Shown here in pieces: positions 32,501 to 38,940 of a DNA stretch of 64,000 bases. Every line of letters begins with the position of its first letter. The first letter of the stretch is position 1. Where the stretch lies: contig JAZDFQ010000078.1 in NCBI GenBank assembly GCA_043807765.1, positions 115,381 through 179,380 of the forward strand, given 5' to 3'. Under the pieces are notes generated by a model. That model saw only the letters and a list, made by a program, of their open reading frames with translations. It did not search any database and had not been told where the DNA came from. The translations under genes were made by a program, and so were the position numbers. This DNA comes from Stygiobacter sp043807765. Its GTDB lineage: Bacteria > Bacteroidota > Ignavibacteria > Ignavibacteriales > Melioribacteraceae.

Positions 32501-35015
32501 GGTAGCTTTCATTAGATTTCTGAAGTTTTTCTTCGAAGTTTCTTTGTTTTGTAATATCGCGGAGACTGCCAACAATCAACTTAGGTTTTTTTTCAGCATC
32601 TCGAACTAGTGAATAATTTCCATGTATCCACCGATACTCGCCGTTTTTATGTTTAAGCCGAAATACACGTTCAACATTTTTATCACCTCTATCATCTGCT
32701 GCAATTACCTGTTCTCTAAAATTGTTCAGAGTTGAGATATCATCCGGATGGATATGTGCTTTTTGTTCATCATGATCCATTTCTGTAAGCTCTTCGGAAG
32801 AATAACCAAGAACATCTTTTGCTTTATGGCTTACATATTCAAATTTGGCAGTATCAATATCTTGTCGGTAGAAAATTTCATTAGATCTTTCAACTAGCTG
32901 TCTAAATTTTTCTTCACTTTCTAGTAAGGCATTTTCAGCATGTTTTTGTGGAGTTATATCGCGCAAGTTAGCCATCAAATAATTGGAAGAACCGACTTTA
33001 ATCATATCTACATTGAGTAAAGCATTAAAATTCTCTCCATTTTTTCTTTTAAACAGAACTTCATAATCATGAACAAATCCATCTTTTTGCAGCTTTCTTA
33101 ATAATAACTCTCTCTCATTTTTCTTAGCATACAAATCTGTGACTTTGAGATTCTTATCGACCGAAAGATCATAACCGGAAATCTTTTCTATTGCGCGATT
33201 AGCTTGTAAAATTTTTCCACTTAGATCACTTATGCCTATTCCAATCGGTGATTCATCAAATATTTGTCTGAATTTTTCTTCACTTCTTTTTCTTTCAGTA
33301 ATATCTTGCATGGAAACAAATACGCGCGATGGAGTTTTTTCATCTTTGAAAAATTGTGGTATTGCATTAACAATCAACCAAACAATTTCTTTTTTAACCG
33401 GATTGTAAACACCAAGAGGAAAATCATCAACCGGTTTACCGGTTTTTAGTGCAATCATTGAAGGTTGTTTTTCCGGTTCAAGTTTCACTCCTTTTTCATC
33501 TACAGCAAACCATTCCGGATGAAAAGAGTCCCTTTGTTCAAACTGTTCATTTGTAAGACCAAGTATTTCTAATGCGGCAGGATTTGCATCAATTAGTTTT
33601 CCATCTGCATTTTGATAAAAAACTCCTTGATGCAATGATTTGAATAAAGTCCTGTATTTGTATTCGCTGCTACTAAGTGCTTCTTCCACCCTTTTTCTTT
33701 CAACAATATCCCAGGCTAAATCTGCCAATTTACTTACTACATCAATATCGGCCGAATGGTAGTTGGTTCTTTTATTTCCTACTCCAAGAATAGCTTTAAT
33801 TTTATTACCGCGAATAACCGGTACAACTAATTCTCTCACTACTTTTGCGTGACCGTCTGGTAATCCCTTTTTATGCTTTAAATTGGCATAATCATTATGG
33901 ATAACAGGCTTCATAGTTTTAACGCAATCTACCCAAACTCCGGCTTTGCTTATTGGGTAATGAAATCCTTTACCCTCAGATGTACACATATTCTCAAGTG
34001 TGTTGCAGGACCACATTTGCAAACGAAGATTTTCTTGATCTTCTTCCACAAAGTGATAAAAACCAATATTGCTATCTGTGAGTAACTCTGTTTCATCTAT
34101 ACATTTTTGCAATAGTTCATCAAGCGAATGAGAATAAGAAAATTCTTCAATTCTTATTCTTGCTTCTAGTAGGTCCTTTTCTATACGAGCAGTTGTTATG
34201 TCTCTGGCAAAATTAATTATAATTCCACCCTCTACTTGTAAAAAAGTGGAACTGATGTTAACACTAATCACTACACTATCTTTACGTCTGTGTCTCGATT
34301 CAAATTGATCCCACCCTTGGTTTATTATTCTATGAATATGTGTTTGTACATCAACAGCGGATTCACTTGCTTCAAGGTCGGCTACATTCATTTCGAGCAA
34401 TTCATTTTCGGTAAAACCAATCATAGACCGAAAAGCCGGATTCGTTTCAACTATTCTTCCATTTTTATCTATTACAAAAAAGCCATCGTGTGTTGTACTT
34501 ATTATAGCTCGATGTTTCCGGGCATTTTTACGAACCTCTTCTTCTATATTCTTTTTATCAGTTACGTCTTGGTTTATTCCAACAAGAATTTTCCTTCCGG
34601 AAGTTTCATCGGATTTTAGACCGCCAATGCTGTTGATGAAGCGAGTTTTTCCATCCGGGCATCTCCATCTATAAGTAACATCGAATGGATTGCCGGTCAT
34701 AATTGTTTTCTCTAATGCGTTTTTTACATACTGCTGATCGCTCGGTGCGAAATAATTTATAAATTCTGAAAAGTTGGGTTCTCCATTTTTTTTATCCAAT
34801 CCAAAAATTTCAAAATTATGATCTGACCAATCCATTACTCCCGTTTCAACATCATAATCAAAACTGCCCGAATTAGTTTTTACTTGAGCTTCATCAAGAA
34901 GTAAATTCATGCGGGTTACTTTTTCGTTGAGTTCGTTAATTAAGTTTTTGATTTCAACTACGCTCAATTTGCTGATATCAACATCTTCACTTTTTATTCT
35001 TGTTCGCAGATTCAT
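26592..35015 (-). CDS. Giant soluble histidine kinase with about 17 PAS and 2 GAF domains
   Basis: The 2807-residue protein has no signal peptide or membrane helix. By counting the repeated closing motif (DIT/DVT-ER-K...ESE) I find two PAS domains (about 40-285), a GAF domain (about 285-440), twelve PAS domains, a second GAF and three more PAS domains. A coiled coil and a kinase core follow: SHEFRTPLTSILSS (His about 2579), NAYKYSPAGG, SDHGIGIP and GTGLGLAIVKR. No receiver is attached. The kinase core and preceding coil closely match those of the next kinase, so the pair arose by duplication with different sensory parts. It is the first gene of the cluster; the 219 bp upstream should contain the promoter. 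The gene is open across 8.4 kb with no frameshift. Confidence 0.93.
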   Translation of the reverse strand: MNLRTRIKSEDVDISKLSVVEIKNLINELNEKVTRMNLLLDEAQVKTNSGSFDYDVETGVMDWSDHNFEIFGLDKKNGEPNFSEFINYFAPSDQQYVKNALEKTIMTGNPFDVTYRWRCPDGKTRFINSIGGLKSDETSGRKILVGINQDVTDKKNIEEEVRKNARKHRAIISTTHDGFFVIDKNGRIVETNPAFRSMIGFTENELLEMNVADLEASESAVDVQTHIHRIINQGWDQFESRHRRKDSVVISVNISSTFLQVEGGIIINFARDITTARIEKDLLEARIRIEEFSYSHSLDELLQKCIDETELLTDSNIGFYHFVEEDQENLRLQMWSCNTLENMCTSEGKGFHYPISKAGVWVDCVKTMKPVIHNDYANLKHKKGLPDGHAKVVRELVVPVIRGNKIKAILGVGNKRTNYHSADIDVVSKLADLAWDIVERKRVEEALSSSEYKYRTLFKSLHQGVFYQNADGKLIDANPAALEILGLTNEQFEQRDSFHPEWFAVDEKGVKLEPEKQPSMIALKTGKPVDDFPLGVYNPVKKEIVWLIVNAIPQFFKDEKTPSRVFVSMQDITERKRSEEKFRQIFDESPIGIGISDLSGKILQANRAIEKISGYDLSVDKNLKVTDLYAKKNERELLLRKLQKDGFVHDYEVLFKRKNGENFNALLNVDMIKVGSSNYLMANLRDITPQKHAENALLESEEKFRQLVERSNEIFYRQDIDTAKFEYVSHKAKDVLGYSSEELTEMDHDEQKAHIHPDDISTLNNFREQVIAADDRGDKNVERVFRLKHKNGEYRWIHGNYSLVRDAEKKPKLIVGSLRDITKQRNFEEKLQKSNESYQLAIDGGELGTFDVDLKSAQVTVNERYLSMIGYELNEKEEFRTHNWRDKIHPDDQSRVQSLITKIESGDINAMEVEYRIKHKNGDWIWISDRCKGYNYDSNGKPQRAAGTHKDITARKNAEDALRLSEEKWRALVKALPDYVALLSPSGKYLYLNHYAEGFHEESIIGKHYSEFLTEEAINVYDETFRLINTGKTIQERGYSALGNGGIVRNYESSFIPVLDGDNIESIMVIARDVTEQKTAQHDLEISEAKLSQAMVAARLGHWEHDLITDILTFNDEFYTLFKTDFNKVGTYQLSSKEYAERFVHPDDRSIVPEAIKKALDSKETKESFRFEHKVLFGDGTTGYIVVQFKVIKNEKGESVKTIGVNQDITERKLNEYLLRASEEKYRYLFEAYKDAVALFPFDETGAMHNFSQVNKATTDILGYSKTELLNLSFAEIEIGLTPEKVKNRIDQLFSNGVTSFETEVMHKNGSSIPMEMKTSIAFIEGKKYLLTIARDIKERKNAEKALLESETRYKSIVHELLVGITIHVDGEIVFVNEAMKRIMGGNKNEDFIGRSILEFVHNEDRQMVVDAITSKLNVADLSSRESSLVIEERLIKLDGTIITAETSAITLEYYGKQALMVMINDITERKLAEKALEESEKTLTSIINATPDIICFKDGEGRWLKANEGILNLYELTNVDYVGKTEWELAESTAPIYQEGFRICRETDDTAWECGVQSRTEEVIPRATGEERVYDVIKVPSFNKDGSRKAIVVFGRDVTERKHLENTLRQSEEKFRKSFMTSPDSININRMSDGLYLEINEGFTKMMGYTLEDIRGKTSSDINIWTDLNDRKRLVEELMKNGHCTNLEAKFKVKDGAIKTALMSAAPIMVEGEKCILSITRDMSERIDALEAVRASEEKFRHAFEYAATGKCTLGLDGKFQKVNSTFKNMFGYSEEELQKLHFNDITYPEDISVGMSRFDQMISGKINSATFEKRYVSKSGKIIWGLVSSSLVRDSENKPQFFISQINDITARRLAEASLKESEVRFKTLIELSPDAVMVHREGKFIYANSKAFILLKYSSFEELAKVNVIDIVHPAYRGIVQKRIASMKAHQTASPALQQQFITKYGTPVDVEVIGVPISFGGHIAYQVIARDISERIKSENLIRLQRDMNLELISVRSLHKATEIVFNYASQILEVDSGIIFLVTDEKELKLLNSFGLSAEFLKYIQFHSSDSRNVQMASSGKSVFIDYNQIETAGFKEMISEGIKSVAVVPLSIEGKIFAVLNLGSHTLNEMTELERGKIESFAFQIGAYIGRIVTEQELKQSEEKFRKFFDADLAGDYKSRVDGTLLDCNTAFLKILEFDSKDQALSTNMKEIYPNEIHRKSLFTKLKREKSLELVETKLVTRKGREIIVIESMIAEFDVKGKFVGVSGFMIDVTQLKISERALKESEKNYRELFNRMQSGFAYHEVVCNRSGKVVDYRFLAVNPMFEKLTGFKAKNLLGRTVLDAMPATEKYWIEEYGKVALGGKPLRFEQFAAGIGKYFKVLVYSPEKYKFATIFEDVTEAKKTEEKIRQLSMAVEQSSATVVITNVDGTIEYVNPTFTKLTGYGSEEVIGKNPRILKSGYSSEQNYKSLWHSIKSGKDWSGIFNNRKKNGELYWEASVISPMRDSKGKITHFIAIKEDITEKIKKDRELEAYKLDLEKMVAQRTQELNLSNVKLQEEVVRQKNTEALLKVSLAKEKELSELKTRFISTTSHEFRTPLTSILSSTELLQKYGKKWSGEKFAEHVDRTKRAVEYLVKLLEDVLIISRTESGKIGFDPEKMNLKDFCRDIIKETQSQAKENHKLVFKYNPKLQEFSLDPKLLKFILLNLIVNAYKYSPAGGEVMFIVTSSKQNVNFTVSDHGIGIPDEEKFYIYDNFHRSKNSMDIPGTGLGLAIVKRSVEIHHGTIGFISKLNVGTTFKVSLPIHFQKDESDVTQIKSSID

Positions 35016-35172
35016 AACCGACCCTTACCTAAGGTTTTCTTTATCAATCAGAATTTAATTTCATACTTAAAGCTCTTCTTATGAACATATTGATTTACAG
35101 CAGAATTTGCAATGTTTATGTTGCCAGCGTCCTTTAAAGTTGTGAGCGTACTTGCCAGTTTCTTAGCAAAAA

Positions 35173-35207
35173 AAAGTGCCATTTCACCTTTGCTGAAATG
35201 GCACTTT
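35173..35207 (-). terminator. Strong rho-independent terminator after the Gfo/Idh/MocA gene
   Basis: AAAGTGCCATTTCA (35173-35186) and TGAAATGGCACTTT (35194-35207) form a perfect 14-bp stem with a 7-nt loop. On the minus strand it is followed by a T-run, and it sits 28 bp after the oxidoreductase stop. It insulates the giant-kinase operon from read-through. Confidence 0.88.
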
Positions 35208-35234
35208 CTAAAACATGCAGTTAATAACAAAAAT

Positions 35235-36710
35235 CTACTTGGGGGGCATTTCTATTGGGTCTGTATGCTTAGGCATTGGTGGAAATTCCGGTCTGCCGAT
35301 GTTCTTTACCAAATCAGCAAGCACAATTTCCTTTCCTTGAGCCATAGAAAGATTAGCAGCAACGCCGGTTAAAAGAGAATATGCGCCAGCACGTTGATCT
35401 GCTGCTCTTAAATATTTATCACTCTTTCTATTACTTGAAAAAACATCATCTAGCATTACAACATCACCGCCGCCGTGTCCGCCTTCGCCGGTCCAAACCT
35501 TAATATCCTTTGCAGCGCCGCGAAGAGGATAAATTCTTGTAGTAGTTCCTCCTTCTTTAGAGCCGCCTTGTACGCTTCCATCTCCGGCAACATAAACTTT
35601 CTCTTCAATCTTGTGCTCAAGTCTTCCTTTTGTTCCATTGAAAACTATGTAGTAGCCTTCCCAAGAATTGAATGCGTTGAGGGAATAACTTAGCGTTGCG
35701 TTGTTATCATATTTTGCAATTACATTCATTGTGTCTTCAATATCAATTTCCGGGCGGAATACACATTGATCGCGGAAGTAACCATCATAATGCTCTTGAT
35801 CGAGATATAATTCTTTAAGGCGTTTATTTTTTTCCAGACTAAGCTCGAATGCACATTTATCTTTTTCCGGACAAGTATGGCAGCGCTCGTGATAACTTGT
35901 TAAGCCAAGCCGTTTGGCTGTTTCCGGTGTATAGAATTCTTTCTTTCCCATTGCGGAAACAGAAACCGGAATAGCCGACATCCACCAGTTCACTAAATCA
36001 AAATGATGAGTTGATTTGTGAAGTAATAATCCGTTAGAATATTTCTTTAAACCATGCCAGCGGCGGAAATAATCCGCACCGTGATGAGTATTGAGCATCC
36101 AGTGAAAGTCCACAGAAAGAATATCACCAATTGTTCCACTCATCAACAAATCTTTAACTTGTGTACGCGGAGGAGAGTAACGGTAATTAAATGTAACCGT
36201 TACTGTTTTGCCAAACTTATTTTGTGCGTCAACAATTCTCTGGCAGCGTTCGGCAGTGTTTGTCATTGGCTTTTCTGTTATAACATCGCAGCCCAATTCC
36301 ATTGCGCGGCAAATGTAATAATCATGTGTGCTATCCATTGTTGTAACAATTACGGTATGCGGTTTGGTTTCGGAAATCATCTTATCAAATTCTTTGGCTT
36401 CATAAAAGGGTGGAGTTTTACCAGTAATTTTCTGCGCCATTTCTTGGTAACGCTGTCCACGTCCCGGATTAGTATCGCACAAACCTACAACCTCGCAAGT
36501 GTCTTTATACTCATTATAAATTGCACCTTGCCAAAGTTCCGTGCGGTGTCCGGTTCCAACCACAGCAAATCTTTTCTTTGAACTAAGAGAGCTAAATGTG
36601 TTTGCTAAAACGCTTCCGCTGAATAAAACACCAGCACCTGCAGCTGCAGAAACTTTAATAAAATCTCTTCTGGATAAGTCTTTGCCATTTTCTTTTGTTG
36701 TTGGTTCCAT
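35235..36710 (-). CDS. Gfo/Idh/MocA family NAD(P)-dependent oxidoreductase, Tat-exported
   Basis: The 491-residue protein begins with a twin-arginine signal (SRRDFIKVSAAAGAGVLFSG). The Rossmann domain has FAVVGTGHRTELW, CEVVGLCDTNPGRG and the family EKP motif in DVITEKPMTNT. The sugar-binding half contains DFHWMLNTHHGADYFRRWH and LLLHKSTHHFDLVNWW. A cysteine group CHTCPEKDKC (about residue 275) may bind a metal. Members oxidise or epimerise sugars or hydrolyse glycosides through a redox cycle; the substrate is unknown here. It starts 20 bp after the esterase gene, placing it next to the pectin locus. Confidence 0.9.
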   Translation of the reverse strand: MEPTTKENGKDLSRRDFIKVSAAAGAGVLFSGSVLANTFSSLSSKKRFAVVGTGHRTELWQGAIYNEYKDTCEVVGLCDTNPGRGQRYQEMAQKITGKTPPFYEAKEFDKMISETKPHTVIVTTMDSTHDYYICRAMELGCDVITEKPMTNTAERCQRIVDAQNKFGKTVTVTFNYRYSPPRTQVKDLLMSGTIGDILSVDFHWMLNTHHGADYFRRWHGLKKYSNGLLLHKSTHHFDLVNWWMSAIPVSVSAMGKKEFYTPETAKRLGLTSYHERCHTCPEKDKCAFELSLEKNKRLKELYLDQEHYDGYFRDQCVFRPEIDIEDTMNVIAKYDNNATLSYSLNAFNSWEGYYIVFNGTKGRLEHKIEEKVYVAGDGSVQGGSKEGGTTTRIYPLRGAAKDIKVWTGEGGHGGGDVVMLDDVFSSNRKSDKYLRAADQRAGAYSLLTGVAANLSMAQGKEIVLADLVKNIGRPEFPPMPKHTDPIEMPPK

Positions 36711-36730
36711 TTTTACTCCTAATGCTACTT

Positions 36731-37702
36731 TTATTTTGTTTTGAAAACTTTATCTAAAAAGTTTACCATGTAAGTCATTGCTTCATCAAACCAAGGATGA
36801 AACAGCCAGAACGGATGCGGAGTGTTTGGTATTGTGTGAACTTCGGAATAAATATTTAGCTCATTTAGTTTCGCTATCATTTCATCGCGTCCGGCGTGGT
36901 AACGTTCCAGTGCACTATTAATAAAAAGTATTGGCGGAGTTTTTTTACTTACATATTTTATTGGCGAAGCGTCTTCCCAAATTTTTGGATTCTCATTAAA
37001 TGATGCACCAAACCAAGATTTGCCGGCAGATGGCTTTGCCGGATCAATATCTTTTCCACTTTCTGCCGGAGTTGTAAAATCAACTACTCCATCAACATCA
37101 ATAACAGCTTGAACGGCGCTTGAAATATTTTTGCTTTCTCCCAATCCCTCAAATTGTTTTAAGTCGCTGGTTGTTCCAAGAAACGCAGCAAGTTCACCAC
37201 CGGCAGAGCAGCCGCTAACAGCTATTTTATTTGGATCAACATTCAACTTCTTTGCATTCTTTCTAATCCATCTTATTGCTTCTTTCAGATCATGAATAGC
37301 TGCCGGATATTTTGCCTCGGTGGATAATCTATATTCAACCGTTGCAGCTATATAACCATTCTTTGCAAGATGAATTGCGGTTGGCCATTCCATGCTTCTA
37401 TCGCCGCTGCGCCATCCGCCGCCATGCATAATCATAACAAACGGTAATGGTTTTTTGCTAACTGGCTTTGGAGAAAATATATCCAAGTGTAATTTGCGGC
37501 TACCACGAGAACAATAAACAACATCATAACTTGCAGTTACGTTCTCCGGAACAATAGCTTCTACAACTTTTGCGTTTGGAAAATTCTTAGCAATTTTGAT
37601 TGCAGTGGATTTTGTGTTGAAGGAAGTGTCTTTTACTATTTCAGATTGCTGCGCTGAAATATGTGCGAGTAGAATTAAAAAAATTACCAACACTTTTTTC
37701 AT
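36731..37702 (-). CDS. Secreted alpha/beta-hydrolase esterase
   Basis: The 323-residue protein has a Sec signal peptide (to about residue 18) and an alpha/beta-hydrolase fold. The oxyanion-hole motif HGGGW is at 93-97, the nucleophile Ser166 lies in SGCSAGGELA, and the probable catalytic His is in NTPHPFWLFHPW. It resembles BD-FAE/acetyl-esterase-type carbohydrate esterases that remove acetyl or feruloyl groups from plant polysaccharides. Together with the pectate lyase and pectinesterase nearby, a role in removing pectin esters is reasonable but not proved. It is probably co-transcribed with the downstream oxidoreductase (20 bp gap). Confidence 0.87.
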   Translation of the reverse strand: MKKVLVIFLILLAHISAQQSEIVKDTSFNTKSTAIKIAKNFPNAKVVEAIVPENVTASYDVVYCSRGSRKLHLDIFSPKPVSKKPLPFVMIMHGGGWRSGDRSMEWPTAIHLAKNGYIAATVEYRLSTEAKYPAAIHDLKEAIRWIRKNAKKLNVDPNKIAVSGCSAGGELAAFLGTTSDLKQFEGLGESKNISSAVQAVIDVDGVVDFTTPAESGKDIDPAKPSAGKSWFGASFNENPKIWEDASPIKYVSKKTPPILFINSALERYHAGRDEMIAKLNELNIYSEVHTIPNTPHPFWLFHPWFDEAMTYMVNFLDKVFKTK

Positions 37703-37778
37703 TCTATATTCCGTATAGTTTTGTTAGACAAATATGAAGAGAGAAGATTGCTCTCAATACTCTGTCAGTTAAACTTGT

Positions 37779-37867
37779 GGGCTAAAGCCCCTTTGTATTT
37801 TTTGTGTAATAACCCCACGCTTAAGCGTGGGGTTATTCAACAACCATCACATAATGGACTTTAGTCC
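37779..37867. repeat. REP-like composite palindrome, copy 2 (inverted)
   Basis: GGGCTAAAGCCC (37779-37790), a perfect 30-nt palindrome centred on CCCCACGCTTAAGCGTGGGG (37808-37837) and GGACTTTAGTCC (37856-37867). Reverse-complemented, it gives the same order as copy 1 at 10782-10873. It lies between the PorV/PorQ gene and the esterase gene and may end the pectate lyase operon. Confidence 0.85.
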
Positions 37868-37917
37868 AAAACCTTTTGTTCTTAACATGACAGCATTCGG
37901 ATTTCAAATCTCTACAA

Positions 37918-38928
37918 CTAAAACATAAAGTTCAGAGAAATCCGGTTTACGTTATCAAATACTTTCATCTTAGAAAACGAATAGTTCACTTGTAAATTGT
38001 AACCGGAAAGTTCCGTGTTAAAGCCGGCACCAGCAGACCATGAAGCGATATCTCTATTAGTCTGATAACCGGCTCGCAGTGCTACCATTCCTAAAAACTT
38101 GTACTCTGCGCCAACGTTAATTCTTTCCGAGTAAGAGTTTGAATGAAGAAAATCCACCGCAAGAGTTAGTACATCATCTTTAGATTCCGGCAGAATAAAA
38201 GCTAAAACATTTACCGCTCCACCCATTGTAAATGTAAGAGGAAGCTGTTCGTTTATTTCTTCACGTTTAATGTTTGATGAGAAATTTCTAATCGCCATTC
38301 CAAAACGGAAATCTTTGAATCCGGTATTGTATAGAACGCCGGCATCGAAAACTATTTTCTGTGCGTTATTATCTATTGTTGAACCATCAACAAAAGTGTT
38401 AGTGCCTAAGTTTTGTCCAACTAAACGAATGTTACCACCTATTGAAAATTTTTCGCTAATGGATTTAGCGTAACTTAATCCGAAAGAATATGCGCCAATG
38501 TTACTCATCTCCCCGTTATCAATGTAACCGCTGGCGCTTGATTGCAATGGATCCAAGCTAGTTGCATAGATTGTGCCGTAATCAACAGTTAAAAAGCTTA
38601 GAGCAACTGTTCCATAATTATCCATGTTGAATGCAAAAGCTCCGCCGAGATAAGCGATATCCGCAATCCATTGAGTGTAGTTAAGTGTTACATCGAACTG
38701 AGATTTTGTAGTTGAAAGGCCGGCCGGATTAAAAAATACACTTTCCGAGCCGGAACCGATTGTGTAAAACGCTTCTCCCATTGCGCTCGCTTTGGGAGAT
38801 GTACTCACAAGCTGAAAATTCATTGTACTCTGACCAAGTTTGTTCAGACTAATCTGAGCAAAAGTTTGAGATGCTATTGTTAGTCCGATAATCAAAGTGA
38901 ATAATATTTTTATTGTTTTCATTTTCAT
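37918..38928 (-). CDS. PorV/PorQ family outer-membrane protein
   Basis: The 336-residue protein has a Sec signal (to about residue 24). Its start resembles PorV/PorQ: MNFQLVSTSPKASAMGEAF and SGSESVFFNPAGLS, followed by strands of a FadL-like beta-barrel ending in NRISLNFMF. PorV shuttles T9SS cargo and PorQ docks to PorZ; many FCB paralogues are linked to TonB receptors instead. It starts 12 bp after the 746-residue secreted protein gene and is the last gene of the pectate lyase-receptor operon, suggesting a role in displaying or releasing these cargoes. Confidence 0.87.
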   Translation of the reverse strand: MKMKTIKILFTLIIGLTIASQTFAQISLNKLGQSTMNFQLVSTSPKASAMGEAFYTIGSGSESVFFNPAGLSTTKSQFDVTLNYTQWIADIAYLGGAFAFNMDNYGTVALSFLTVDYGTIYATSLDPLQSSASGYIDNGEMSNIGAYSFGLSYAKSISEKFSIGGNIRLVGQNLGTNTFVDGSTIDNNAQKIVFDAGVLYNTGFKDFRFGMAIRNFSSNIKREEINEQLPLTFTMGGAVNVLAFILPESKDDVLTLAVDFLHSNSYSERINVGAEYKFLGMVALRAGYQTNRDIASWSAGAGFNTELSGYNLQVNYSFSKMKVFDNVNRISLNFMF

Positions 38929-38940
38929 TTCTCCTTGATC

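Noticed and set aside
36054..36581. Plus-strand open frame of 175 codons
   Set aside because: It lies wholly antisense to the oxidoreductase gene; Cys/Ile/Asn-rich content is typical of a shadow frame.
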